In this document: one piece after another, positions 26,479-34,924 of the stretch | Position numbering within the stretch: the stretch's first letter is position 1 | How the letters are laid out: each line of letters opens with the position of its first letter | NCBI RefSeq assembly: GCF_904846625.1 | Contig: NZ_CAJHBL010000001.1 | Location: forward strand, 62,001 to 126,000 | Reading direction: 5' to 3' | DNA: 64,000 nucleotides | Origin: Psychrobacter sp. JCM 18900 | GTDB lineage: Bacteria; Pseudomonadota; Gammaproteobacteria; Pseudomonadales; Moraxellaceae | Program-made: the position numbers and the translations under genes | The notes under the pieces: generated by a model | Seen by the model: the letters and a program-made list of their open reading frames with translations, nothing else | What the model was told of the DNA's origin: nothing | The model's database searches: none

Positions 26479-26859
26479 ATGGATGACACTACAAATAATA
26501 ATATGCTCGGACAAACTGATGAAGAAATTATCAATCATGAACAGTTCGAGGACATGCGTGACCTGCTCGAAGAAGACTTTGTTGATTTGATACAAGTATA
26601 TTTTGCTGATAGTAAGCAAAGAGTTGCAGCGCTGCGAATTGCCCACCAAAAAGACGATAACGCCAATGGCTTCGAAACTGCCCATGCTTTAAAAGGTGCT
26701 AGCGCCAACTTAGGTACGACTCAATTAGTGCGTCTTAGCAGCCAGCTACAAGAATACTGCCGTGAGCGCCGGATTAATGAGCAAGCCGTCCTGATCGAAG
26801 AGATTGCCATTGCATTACACCGTGCTGAACAAGAAATCAATCAGAGACTGGGACAATAA
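26479..26859 (+). CDS. Hpt (histidine phosphotransfer) domain protein
   Basis: This 126-residue protein is essentially one Hpt domain, a four-helix bundle that relays phosphate between a sensor kinase and a response regulator. The phosphoacceptor motif reads TAHALKGASANLGTTQL (His about residue 73), matching the family consensus AHxLKGxSxxxG. The flanking helices EDFVDLIQVYFADSKQRVAAL and LVRLSSQLQEYCRER are typical. No hybrid kinase lies in the window, so the partner is unknown. Its stop overlaps the ATG of trmJ by one base (TAATG), indicating coupled translation, although the two functions are not obviously related. Confidence 0.88.
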   Translation: MDDTTNNNMLGQTDEEIINHEQFEDMRDLLEEDFVDLIQVYFADSKQRVAALRIAHQKDDNANGFETAHALKGASANLGTTQLVRLSSQLQEYCRERRINEQAVLIEEIAIALHRAEQEINQRLGQ

Positions 26860-27740
26860 TGAGTAACGACGCTTCATTAGCCGTATCATCACATACAGTG
26901 AACGACTACCTTAACTGCCTACAAGTAGTCATGGTCAATACAACTTTGCCTGCCAATATTGGTTCGGCTGCTCGTGCGATGCACACCATGGGCTTGTCTC
27001 GTTTAACGGTGGTCGATCCCAAGTTACCGATTGACGAAACCAGTGTATCTCATGCAGCGGGTGGCAGTGAACTATTATCGTCAGCTTTGATTGCACCTAC
27101 TTTAGAGTCTGCTATCTCTGGCTGTCAGTTGGTATTTGCTGCTAGCAGTCGTAGCCGTCACTTACCTCGCCCTGTCGTGACACCTACGCAAGCCGCTAAG
27201 ATTATGTTTGACTTTATCGATGCACAGGCAGCTTTAAGTGCAGACGATAGTAATGCTGATACCTCATCTGCTACTACTTCTAACGAACCAAATATTGCTA
27301 TACTGTTTGGACGTGAAGACCGTGGATTGACCAATGAAGAATTGGCTTATGCCGATTATCACATTCAAATCGATGCCAATCCTGCTTACCCTGTATTAAA
27401 TGTCGCATCAGCCGTGCAAGTCATCGCCAGCTTTATTTTTGCTTACGCTCAAACGCATACTCAGACAGCTGATAGTTTAGATTCGGATGCAAGCACAGAC
27501 GACCAATCGACAATCAATGTGAATTTGCGTCAGCAATGGGATGAGCCTGCTATTAATCAGCAGCAGCTGCAACAGCTCACTCAGCGCACCACTGACCTTA
27601 TGGTGCAGCGTGGACTAGCAAATAGCGAACATTTAAAGTCATTGCCATCACGCTTGTCTAGACTTGGGTCACGCCTACAGCTTGATCAAAAAGAGTATCA
27701 GCTATTAAGCGCTTTGATTGCAAAACTATCGAAAGACTAA
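26859..27740 (+). CDS. trmJ: tRNA (cytidine/uridine-2'-O-)-methyltransferase TrmJ
   Basis: This 293-residue SPOUT-class RNA methyltransferase is expected to 2'-O-methylate position 32 of certain tRNAs with S-adenosylmethionine. The three SPOUT motifs are visible: VNTTLPANIGSAARAMHTMGL (motif 1 with the catalytic Arg), IAILFGREDRGLTNEEL (motif 2) and AYPVLNVASAVQVIASFIFAY (motif 3). The C-terminal helical extension (from about 225) is the usual TrmJ/TrMet(Xm32) dimerisation arm. Two short Ser/Asp/Thr-rich inserts (about 128-143 and 205-222) are not in E. coli TrmJ. It is translationally coupled to the upstream Hpt gene. Confidence 0.92.
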   Translation: MSNDASLAVSSHTVNDYLNCLQVVMVNTTLPANIGSAARAMHTMGLSRLTVVDPKLPIDETSVSHAAGGSELLSSALIAPTLESAISGCQLVFAASSRSRHLPRPVVTPTQAAKIMFDFIDAQAALSADDSNADTSSATTSNEPNIAILFGREDRGLTNEELAYADYHIQIDANPAYPVLNVASAVQVIASFIFAYAQTHTQTADSLDSDASTDDQSTINVNLRQQWDEPAINQQQLQQLTQRTTDLMVQRGLANSEHLKSLPSRLSRLGSRLQLDQKEYQLLSALIAKLSKD

Positions 27741-27929
27741 AACAAGCCGTAGTTTATAAGCTTGCCTTTATTTGACAGCTTTTTACTATATTTTGCGGTA
27801 TAAAGCTGTTATAACTTGCAGAAGCTTAGCGAAAATATATATTCCTGATTATCCGAATTTTACGACCACAGATTAGAGGCATCGCTGTTTTCGCAACGAC
27901 ACTCTACCGACGAATAGATAGGACGCTTT

Positions 27930-28838
27930 ATGTCATTGCCATCCAAATTGTTCAAATCACTTGTTACCATCAAGAATGATTTGAAAGAAGATATTGATGC
28001 AGTATTCACCCGAGATCCTGCGGCGCGTAATAGTCTGGAAGTGATTCTAACTTACCCGGGCATACATGCGCTTGTTTTGCATCGCGGTGCACACTGTCTT
28101 TGGAACAATGAACAGAAACTAGCGGCTCGAGTGATCTCTTACGGCTCGCGCATCATGACAGGTATCGAGATTCACCCTGCTGCCAAGATTGGTAGACGCT
28201 TTTTTATCGATCATGGTGTCGGCGTCGTCATTGGTGAGACGGCTGAGATTGGCAATGACGTGACGCTATACCATGGTGTCACTCTAGGCGGTGTGTCTTG
28301 GAATAATGGCAAACGTCACCCAACGCTAGAAGACGGTGTAACCGTTGGTGCTGGTGCAAAAGTTTTGGGACCATTTACGGTCGGTAAAAATGCCAAAATT
28401 GGCTCAAATGCAGTGGTAGTCAAACCAGTACCAGCAGGCGCTACGATGGTCGGCAGTGCCGCGCGTATGATCTCAGATCATCACGATGAAAAAGGCAATC
28501 CAATCGCGACAAAAGTACAAGATGCCAAGCAACAAGAAAAAGTTGCTCAAGCTGGTGAGAGCAACGATCAAACTAACGACACTACCCCTACTGCCAAACG
28601 CACCAATACCTTCCGTGCTTATGGTATCGACCCTTATTCACAAGACCCTGTCGCAGAAGCATTTGCTAAAATGCTTGAGCACATTCAACAATCAGAAAAT
28701 CGCCTCGATCAACTACAGTCAGCGATGTGCGATATTGATCCTAATTTTTGTAAAAAAGAATACGATAAGTTATGTCTAGAAGATTTAGATGTGATTGGTC
28801 GTGCTGATATCAATGACGTAGATAACGAGCAGAAGTAA
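27930..28838 (+). CDS. cysE: Serine O-acetyltransferase
   Basis: This 302-residue enzyme makes O-acetylserine from serine and acetyl-CoA, the committed step of cysteine synthesis. After a helical N-terminal part ([34 protein letters not shown]), the left-handed beta-helix hexapeptide domain shows [28 protein letters not shown] (catalytic His) and [23 protein letters not shown]. The short N-terminus resembles the EpsC/plant-like trimeric form. The last 110 residues form a Gln/Asn/Thr-rich linker and a helical tail with [17 protein letters not shown], longer than in E. coli CysE. That tail may influence cysteine feedback or cysteine-synthase binding (inference). AGGA lies 6 bases before the ATG. 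Confidence 0.93.
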   Translation: MSLPSKLFKSLVTIKNDLKEDIDAVFTRDPAARNSLEVILTYPGIHALVLHRGAHCLWNNEQKLAARVISYGSRIMTGIEIHPAAKIGRRFFIDHGVGVVIGETAEIGNDVTLYHGVTLGGVSWNNGKRHPTLEDGVTVGAGAKVLGPFTVGKNAKIGSNAVVVKPVPAGATMVGSAARMISDHHDEKGNPIATKVQDAKQQEKVAQAGESNDQTNDTTPTAKRTNTFRAYGIDPYSQDPVAEAFAKMLEHIQQSENRLDQLQSAMCDIDPNFCKKEYDKLCLEDLDVIGRADINDVDNEQK

Positions 28839-28861
28839 CTACTAGAACTTCAGTAAAAGAA

Positions 28862-28907
28862 ATAAAACTAAGGGGCGTACAATATATTGTACGCCCCTTA
28901 GTTTTAT
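28862..28907. terminator. Perfect 46-bp palindrome, bidirectional terminator cysE/folK
   Basis: Every base from 28862 to 28907 pairs with its mirror, with the GC block AGGGGCGTAC on each arm and T-rich ends on both strands. It sits between the converging cysE and folK genes. Confidence 0.85.
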
Positions 28908-29008
28908 CTACTGCAAAAATATCAGATGTTGTTAGTGTCAGTTAAAATAAGTCATCTTACTAACTGTCTATTTACTATCAATTTTTCCCCAAAATACTAT
29001 TTGAAAGC

Positions 29009-29542
29009 TTAATTGATAGATGCGGCCAATTCCCTGACTCCCGCTTCCTCATGCGCTTTAAATGGATAACGATTTGCCATTACTATCCAATTAGGCATAA
29101 GTTTAGATGTCGATTTTTTGCTTAGGCTATTTTCTATATTAGCCAATTTAATCATCAAAATATCAATATCCATCGTCACCTGCCGTACTTGATTCGGCTC
29201 AGTCTGTCGACATCTATTACAGTCCCCTTCAAGCGCTCTAAAGGTTTGCTGTAGTTGTTGTAGGCTCACAGGTGTGGTCAGTGCTAGATGGACACATTGA
29301 TTGGTATAGTCAGGCTTTGGCTGTTCCAAGGTTGCAGTAAAATCAGGATTTTGAAAAGCCGTAGATAATCGCACCTCACCTAGCGCTGCCAAGCGCTGCC
29401 GAGCAAGCGGGAGATACTTGTCGGCTTGATAGTTACTACCCAATGCTAACACTACCTCTACCACAGGCTGTGCTTGCACAGTCTCAGGTGCGCATCGTTT
29501 TAACGTTGCCAAATTCAAATCCACTGACGTTTTATGCATCAT
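29009..29542 (-). CDS. folK: Divergent HPPK-like protein (FolK-like pyrophosphokinase)
   Basis: The protein (177 residues from the Met at 29542; an upstream in-frame start at 29611 would overlap folB heavily) resembles 6-hydroxymethyl-7,8-dihydropterin pyrophosphokinase. It has the strand VVLALGSNYQADKYL and the acidic pair in TMDIDILMI, which aligns with the catalytic DLDI of E. coli HPPK. It overlaps folB, the preceding enzyme of the pathway, by about 10 bases. However, the region before the acidic pair is unusual. The conserved Arg two residues before DLD is replaced and a Cys-rich NRCRQTEPNQ segment takes the place of the GRxR loop. It may be an active but diverged FolK, or a paralogue with another role while a canonical folK lies elsewhere. 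Confidence 0.7.
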   Translation of the reverse strand: MMHKTSVDLNLATLKRCAPETVQAQPVVEVVLALGSNYQADKYLPLARQRLAALGEVRLSTAFQNPDFTATLEQPKPDYTNQCVHLALTTPVSLQQLQQTFRALEGDCNRCRQTEPNQVRQVTMDIDILMIKLANIENSLSKKSTSKLMPNWIVMANRYPFKAHEEAGVRELAASIN

Positions 29543-29969
29543 CAGCTTGGCTGATGTTAACTTCTTTGGCAGCTTCTTTAGTAGCTGGCTCGTTGGTTGA
29601 TGCTGGCGCATAGCGCGTTATTTGCACCCCTACCGTATCCGCTTGAGCAATAGCGGTAGGCTTAGCAATGCTCAACGTTATTTTTTGACAGTTATATTTT
29701 GCAAATATCTTATCAGAGATCTGACCAGCCAAATGCTCAAGCAGCTTTGCTTGAATCTCTTTGCACCACTCACTCACATCATCGCAGACTTCTTTATAAC
29801 TCAGGGCATTGCTGACATCATCTGACACAGCAGCACGGCTAATGTCAGTCTCAAGCGCGATATCAATGAGTAATGGCTGAGTGATAGCACGCTCCCAATC
29901 AAACACACCGATTACTGCATCGACTTTTAGACCTTTTATAAATACCACGTCAGACTGAGTATGGAACAT
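29532..29969 (-). CDS. folB: Dihydroneopterin aldolase
   Basis: This 145-residue enzyme of folate synthesis converts 7,8-dihydroneopterin to 6-hydroxymethyldihydropterin and glycolaldehyde. Recognisable parts are DVVFIKGLKVDAVIGVFDWERAITQPLLIDIAL (substrate-binding strand and helix), ALSYKEVCDDVSEW (catalytic Tyr/Lys region), LLEHLAGQISDKIF (pterin-anchoring Glu) and ITLSIAKPTAI (the KP motif). The C-terminus beyond residue 125 is an Ala/Glu tail. The ATG follows AAGGA. Its stop overlaps the folK-like start, so they form one unit. Confidence 0.93.
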   Translation of the reverse strand: MFHTQSDVVFIKGLKVDAVIGVFDWERAITQPLLIDIALETDISRAAVSDDVSNALSYKEVCDDVSEWCKEIQAKLLEHLAGQISDKIFAKYNCQKITLSIAKPTAIAQADTVGVQITRYAPASTNEPATKEAAKEVNISQADDA

Positions 29970-30025
29970 GCTTTCATCCTTGTTTGCTAATTTTTTTCGT
30001 GTTTTTAATATTTACTTAACTGATT

Positions 30026-30123
30026 TTAGCGCTTCTTCACGTAGGCGCGCCGCTTTTAACACTTTACTTGGACGTTAGCGCTTCTTCACGTAGGCGCGCC
30101 GCTTTTAACACTTTACTTGGACG
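30026..30123. repeat. Perfect 49-bp tandem duplication at the 3' end of rarD
   Basis: Bases 30026-30074 and 30075-30123 are identical over all 49 positions and directly adjacent. The unit length is not a multiple of three, so the copy shifts the rarD frame and creates its present stop. The outer copy still encodes, in the original frame, the tail EEALKSVK followed by a stop. This looks like a recent slippage or recombination event. Confidence 0.95.
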
Positions 30124-31023
30124 ATGGCGCCACAGGTCAATGCTGAATAATAGCAGACCTAACCAAATCAAACCAAATACTGCCAAACGTTGTAAATCGA
30201 ACGGTTCTTTATAATAGAACACTGCCAAAAAGAAAATAAAGGTCGGCGTCAGATAGTTCATAAAGCTCAGAATACTGTATGCAACGAGCTTTGTAGATTT
30301 ATTGAATAATAAAAGCGGTATTAGCGTAATCGGACCTGCGATCATAAGCAGCCAAATATTTGAGCTAAACCAAAAGCTCAGTTGATGACTTGCCACATCA
30401 GACTGCCAAAACCACCAAAGACATAACGGTACTAGCATGGCGGTCTCGACAAACATGGCATCAACAGCAGTCAATGGCGTTTGTCGTTGAATAGTCCCGT
30501 AAGTACTAAAACTAAATGCCAAAATCAACGATATCCACGGCAGACTGCCAAGCATCACCACTTGAATGACGACAGACAATAATGCAAAGCCAATGGCTAC
30601 CCATTGCAAAGGACGCAAACGCTCTTTGAATAAGATCATGGATAGCGCAACGCCGACCAATGGCCCGATAAAGTAACCCAAACTGGCCTCAAGAATACGG
30701 TCTTGATTGACCGCCCATACATAGGTCAGCCAGTTGGTCGCAATAATTAAACCAGACAAAAAGGTGAATACAATCCATCTTGGATTTCGCTTTAAGGTGT
30801 CAATCCACTGCCAGCGCTTGGTCACTACCAGCAGCACAAGCAAACATAAAAATGTCCAAATAATGCGATGGCCAATAATTTCAGTGGCATCGTATTCAGA
30901 TAACTGCTTGAAATACAATGGAAACCCGCCCCATATAAAAAAGGCAATGAGCGCAGTAATAATGCCGCGTCTGGTTGTGGTTATCGGGGCAACGGGTTTT
31001 TTGATGACATTTTGGGTAGTCAT
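30064..31023 (-). CDS. rarD: RarD-type EamA/DMT permease
   Basis: This inner-membrane protein of about 319 residues has ten hydrophobic segments and matches the RarD branch of the drug/metabolite transporter superfamily, annotated as chloramphenicol-sensitive protein. Hallmarks are the opening GIITALIAFFIWGGFPLYFKQL, the charged EIIGHRIIWTF, NWLTYVWAVNQDRILEASLGYFIGPL and LGLLLFSIDLWRHR. Its substrate is unknown. The ATG at 31023 is taken as the start; a TTG at 31035 is also open but less likely. The C-terminus has been altered by the 49-bp tandem duplication, ending EEALTSK rather than the apparent ancestral EEALKSVK. The change is conservative and probably harmless. Confidence 0.88.
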   Translation of the reverse strand: MTTQNVIKKPVAPITTTRRGIITALIAFFIWGGFPLYFKQLSEYDATEIIGHRIIWTFLCLLVLLVVTKRWQWIDTLKRNPRWIVFTFLSGLIIATNWLTYVWAVNQDRILEASLGYFIGPLVGVALSMILFKERLRPLQWVAIGFALLSVVIQVVMLGSLPWISLILAFSFSTYGTIQRQTPLTAVDAMFVETAMLVPLCLWWFWQSDVASHQLSFWFSSNIWLLMIAGPITLIPLLLFNKSTKLVAYSILSFMNYLTPTFIFFLAVFYYKEPFDLQRLAVFGLIWLGLLLFSIDLWRHRPSKVLKAARLREEALTSK

Positions 31024-31127
31024 AATATAGGACAACTTTTTAGAGCAAAGCGCACTCTCACCTAATTCTAATTATTATTGTCAATTGAATCGTGAAAGCG
31101 CAGGGTTACTACAGTGAGATTATAAGG

Positions 31128-31172
31128 TAAAAAGCAATGTACTCATGCCAATAGTGACATGAGTACATTGCT
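31128..31172 (-). terminator. Terminator of tyrA-aroA
   Basis: A perfect 15-bp inverted repeat, AGCAATGTACTCATG (31133-31147) with complement at 31158-31172, is followed on the minus strand by T5. Confidence 0.8.
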
Positions 31173-31218
31173 AACGATGTTAGATTAAATCTTTAAGAGT
31201 TAATAGTAGCTTAGCGAC

Positions 31219-33552
31219 TTATTCAGCACCAGTATCCACTTGGATAGACATACCGATTTGGTTGGCAAGTTCAGCAAATCCTGGGAAGCTAGTATTAACC
31301 GTTTCAACCCCTTCAATGGTAATTTTCTTGGATGCACGCAGACTGGCTACAGAGAAGCTCATCGCAATACGGTGATCATGATGCGAGACAATATGACCGC
31401 CACCAAAGACAGGTTGGTCATTATTGACTTCACCGCTTTCAGTAGCGGCGCCTTTGCCTTCGATAATCAGACCATCATCAGTCACAGTACAATCAATACC
31501 AAGTGTATGTAACCCTTCTGCCATCACAGCGATACGATCTGACTCTTTGACACGCAGCTCTTTGGCACCAGTCAATACCGTACGACCTTGTGCACAGCTA
31601 GCCGCGATAAATAGCACAGGGAACTCATCAATCGCCAGTGGTACAAGATGCTCTGGTATTTCAATACCGACTAGGTTTGAGCTACGAATCGTAATATCAG
31701 CAACTGGCTCGCCGCCCACATGCGTCTCATTGCTTAGGCTAATATCTGCATTCATTAATTTTAGAATATCAATGACGCCAGTACGTGTAGGGTTGATACC
31801 TACTTGCGTCAAGGTCAGCTCGCTGTCTTGACTGATGGCCGCTGCCACCATAAAAAACGCTGCAGATGAGATATCAGCAGGAACAGCGATATCGCCGCCT
31901 GTTAGTGTGCCGCCGCCAGTGACACTGATGCGATTGCCTTCTACAGTTACCGGATAACCAAAGGCCGATAGCATACGCTCAGTATGGTCACGGCTGATCT
32001 CAGGCTGTGTGACTGTTGTCGTACCCTCTGCCCATAGACCTGCTAGTAGCAAGCAAGACTTTACCTGAGCTGAAGCAACTGGCATGTCATACTCAGTGCC
32101 TTGTAATGGCTTACCCACTGTGTCACGACCAGTGATACTCAGCGGCGCAGTCCCACTATGACCAGTGCTCTGAATCACGGCACCCATAGACCGTAGCGGT
32201 GCCGCTACGCGCTCCATCGGGCGTTTATTCAAGCTAGTATCACCTGTCAACACGCTATCAAATGATTGCGCTGCCAAGATACCAGACAGCAGACGCATAC
32301 TGGTGCCAGAGTTACCCATATATAAAGGGGTTTTGCTAGGTTTTAAACCATGCATACCGACACCATGAATAGTTAAGTTACCATTATCAGGGCCTTCAAT
32401 AGTCACACCCATATCACGGAATGCTTGCAGCGTCGCTAACGCATCTTCCCCTTCCAAAAACCCAGTCACATTTGTCACGCCTGTGGCAAGACTGCCCAGC
32501 ATAATGCTGCGATGCGAGATAGATTTGTCACCAGGAATGGCGATAGTGCCAGAAACAGTATTGCTAGGGGTAATATTATAAGAAGCTGACATAGCAGAAG
32601 TATCCGTATAAGGGGTGCTGGCTAACATATGGCCGAAATGTCGCCGTGCGGCTTGCGCGCGGCCCAAAAGTCCCATCAGGGCGGTTGAATCTTGATCAAT
32701 GATAAGCTGGCGCATCGTCTGTAAATAGACACCATACTCATCAAGTGCGCTGACAATCGCGCTTTGGTTGGCAAAAAATATATCATGCCACATTTTAGGG
32801 TCACTGGCGGCGATACGCGTAAAATCGCGGAATCCACCAGCGGCATAACGAAACATATCTAAATTGTCATCATGGCTTGCCAATTGCTCAACCAAATTAA
32901 AGGCAAGTAAATGTGGCAAATGGCTGGTGTGCGCTAATATGCGGTCATGGTGCTCAGCATCCATTGACATGACATTTGCGCCTACTGATTCCCACAATAG
33001 TCGCAACTTTGCAATAGCGGTTGGACTGGTTGTCGGTAGCTCGCAAATAATGACGCTATGATTGACAAATAAACTGGCGCGGCGCGCATGATACCCTGAA
33101 TTTTCAGCCCCAGCAATTGGATGCGCTGGCACTAGACCTATTGGGAGCGAACCGAACACTGCTTTAGCGGCATCAATGATATTGACTTTGGTACTACAGA
33201 CATCTGTCATGATGCAATCATTGGCAAGCTGTCCGTTATCCATTGCTTGTTTGATATCAACAAACACTGCTTGAACAGCCTGTACTGGCACTGCAATAAT
33301 GATTAAATCACTGCCAGCAATGACGTCCTGTAAGTTTGCACTACCTGCATCTAGCAGACCATGCTCAATAGCTTCTGTAATACTTGGCGCATGTCTATCG
33401 ACTGCTACTAAACGCTCGCTCAAGCCATTGTCTTTAATAGCTTGCGCAAAACTGGCACCAATCAGCCCAAGTCCAATCACACAAACTTGTTTAAATATAG
33501 GTGGCGTAGTATTTAGAGACGATTGAAGTTTATTATTTTTCTGACTACTCAC
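31219..33552 (-). CDS. tyrA-aroA: Fused prephenate dehydrogenase / EPSP synthase
   Basis: This single polypeptide of about 777 residues joins two enzymes. The N-terminal third is a prephenate/arogenate dehydrogenase with the NAD-binding VCVIGLGLIGASFAQAI and LVPAHPIAGAENSGY. The C-terminal part, from about residue 330, is 3-phosphoshikimate 1-carboxyvinyltransferase with IPGDKSISHRSIML (phosphoenolpyruvate-binding Lys), YMGNSGTSMRLLSGIL, SAQVKSCLLLAGL and HDHRIAMSFSVASL. The fusion is usual in Moraxellaceae and many Pseudomonas. It follows hisC and pheA on the same strand, giving a small aromatic/histidine block. The start is uncertain: a GTG at 33552 with GAGAA upstream is preferred; a GTG at 33573 is also open. 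Confidence 0.94.
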   Translation of the reverse strand: MSSQKNNKLQSSLNTTPPIFKQVCVIGLGLIGASFAQAIKDNGLSERLVAVDRHAPSITEAIEHGLLDAGSANLQDVIAGSDLIIIAVPVQAVQAVFVDIKQAMDNGQLANDCIMTDVCSTKVNIIDAAKAVFGSLPIGLVPAHPIAGAENSGYHARRASLFVNHSVIICELPTTSPTAIAKLRLLWESVGANVMSMDAEHHDRILAHTSHLPHLLAFNLVEQLASHDDNLDMFRYAAGGFRDFTRIAASDPKMWHDIFFANQSAIVSALDEYGVYLQTMRQLIIDQDSTALMGLLGRAQAARRHFGHMLASTPYTDTSAMSASYNITPSNTVSGTIAIPGDKSISHRSIMLGSLATGVTNVTGFLEGEDALATLQAFRDMGVTIEGPDNGNLTIHGVGMHGLKPSKTPLYMGNSGTSMRLLSGILAAQSFDSVLTGDTSLNKRPMERVAAPLRSMGAVIQSTGHSGTAPLSITGRDTVGKPLQGTEYDMPVASAQVKSCLLLAGLWAEGTTTVTQPEISRDHTERMLSAFGYPVTVEGNRISVTGGGTLTGGDIAVPADISSAAFFMVAAAISQDSELTLTQVGINPTRTGVIDILKLMNADISLSNETHVGGEPVADITIRSSNLVGIEIPEHLVPLAIDEFPVLFIAASCAQGRTVLTGAKELRVKESDRIAVMAEGLHTLGIDCTVTDDGLIIEGKGAATESGEVNNDQPVFGGGHIVSHHDHRIAMSFSVASLRASKKITIEGVETVNTSFPGFAELANQIGMSIQVDTGAE

Positions 33553-33662
33553 GGCTTTTCTCGTTGGACACACTAAGACATAGATAGAGCCAGTCTTAGT
33601 GTTATAAATTTTAATGGCTAATTAAGCACAGTTTTTAAGTTAAAAAATATTAATAGATGCGC

Positions 33663-34805
33663 TTAGTCTTCAGTCAAAATAGAACGCAGAGTATCAATCA
33701 AACGCAGATTGTCTTCAGCCACACCTACTGTGATACGTAGCCAGTTAGGTAGTCCATAAGCATCCAGCGGACGGACGATAACGCCTTGTTCAAGTAGCGC
33801 CTGATGAATCGAAGCAGCGGTTATATCTTCCATCTCAACCTGCACTTCGACCATAATAAAATTGGCATGCGACTTCACAAAGCCCAACCCTAGCGCGTCA
33901 AATTGCTTTTCTAGCCAGCGCATTTGCTCATCATTTATCAGACGAGTTTTTTCGATGAAGTCTTGATCAGCAAGTGCAGCAGCAGCAGCAGCCAAACCAA
34001 CACGACTCACGTTAAATGGCTGACGAATTCGGTTTAGTAAATCCGCCACTGCTACCGAGCTTAAGGCATAACCGACGCGTAAACCTGCTAGCCCATAAGC
34101 TTTAGAAAAAGTACGCACAATAATGACATTATCGAAATCATCTAATAGTGCGCGGTTGTTACTCTCAGGACTATACTCAATATAAGCTTCATCTAGTACC
34201 ACCAAGACTGAGCTTGGCACACTGGCAACAAATTGGCGCAGCTCTTTTTGCTCTAGCTGCGTACCCGTTGGATTGTTCGGATTGGCAATAAAGACGATTT
34301 TGGTATTCGGATTATCTTGTACCGCTTGGCTCATGGCTTTTAGATTATGCCCAAAGCGCTGAGCAGGCACTTCAATGCCCGTGGCACCTTGCATCTTCGC
34401 TAGCATAGGATATACCACAAAAGCATACTGACTATAGACGATGGCATCATCAGCACCCACAAAGCTACGTGCCAAAATATCGAGCAAATCATCAGAGCCA
34501 TTACCCAAGGTAATTTGATTGGCATTGACATCGTTAAAGTCAGCCAGCGCCTGCTTTAAATAGTAACCATTGCCATCAGGATAACGTGACAACTGCCCTA
34601 GCTGCTCAGTCACTGCTAGCGTCACTCGGGGTGAGCATCCCATTGGATTCTCATTACTAGCCAGCTTGACCACGTCTGAGACACCATACTCACGTGTCAG
34701 CTCCTCAATTGGCTTACCGGTTTGATAAGGTGCCAATGCCAAAATACTGTCGTAAGCTGGCGTTAACGGCGATAGATCTGACGCGGTCAATTGAGTAGTC
34801 TGCAT
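33663..34805 (-). CDS. hisC: Histidinol-phosphate / aromatic aminotransferase
   Basis: This 380-residue PLP-dependent aminotransferase is of the HisC family. Seen are VVKLASNENPMGCSPRV near the N-terminus, TLGNGSDDLLDIL, FIANPNNPTGTQL, VVLDEAYIEY (PLP Asp and Tyr), RTFSKAYGLAGLRVGYALSS (Schiff-base Lys) and the C-terminal WLRITVG with the substrate Arg. It converts imidazole-acetol phosphate to histidinol phosphate. Placed between pheA and tyrA-aroA, it may instead, or also, transaminate prephenate-derived keto acids, as HisC2/HisHb-type enzymes do. AAGGA precedes the ATG. Confidence 0.92.
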   Translation of the reverse strand: MQTTQLTASDLSPLTPAYDSILALAPYQTGKPIEELTREYGVSDVVKLASNENPMGCSPRVTLAVTEQLGQLSRYPDGNGYYLKQALADFNDVNANQITLGNGSDDLLDILARSFVGADDAIVYSQYAFVVYPMLAKMQGATGIEVPAQRFGHNLKAMSQAVQDNPNTKIVFIANPNNPTGTQLEQKELRQFVASVPSSVLVVLDEAYIEYSPESNNRALLDDFDNVIIVRTFSKAYGLAGLRVGYALSSVAVADLLNRIRQPFNVSRVGLAAAAAALADQDFIEKTRLINDEQMRWLEKQFDALGLGFVKSHANFIMVEVQVEMEDITAASIHQALLEQGVIVRPLDAYGLPNWLRITVGVAEDNLRLIDTLRSILTED

Positions 34806-34924
34806 GGTTTATCCTTAGATGGTATCTATAAATGCTTTTTTTGAATACTATCTGCAAAAGCTAAGACCCATCTATTATGTATGAATACCAGTGAGTAAGC
34901 CTGTAATTATCTATAGGTAGTTGT

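Noticed and set aside
28486..28779. 97-residue open frame within cysE
   Set aside because: A shadow frame of the low-complexity cysE tail with no start signal.
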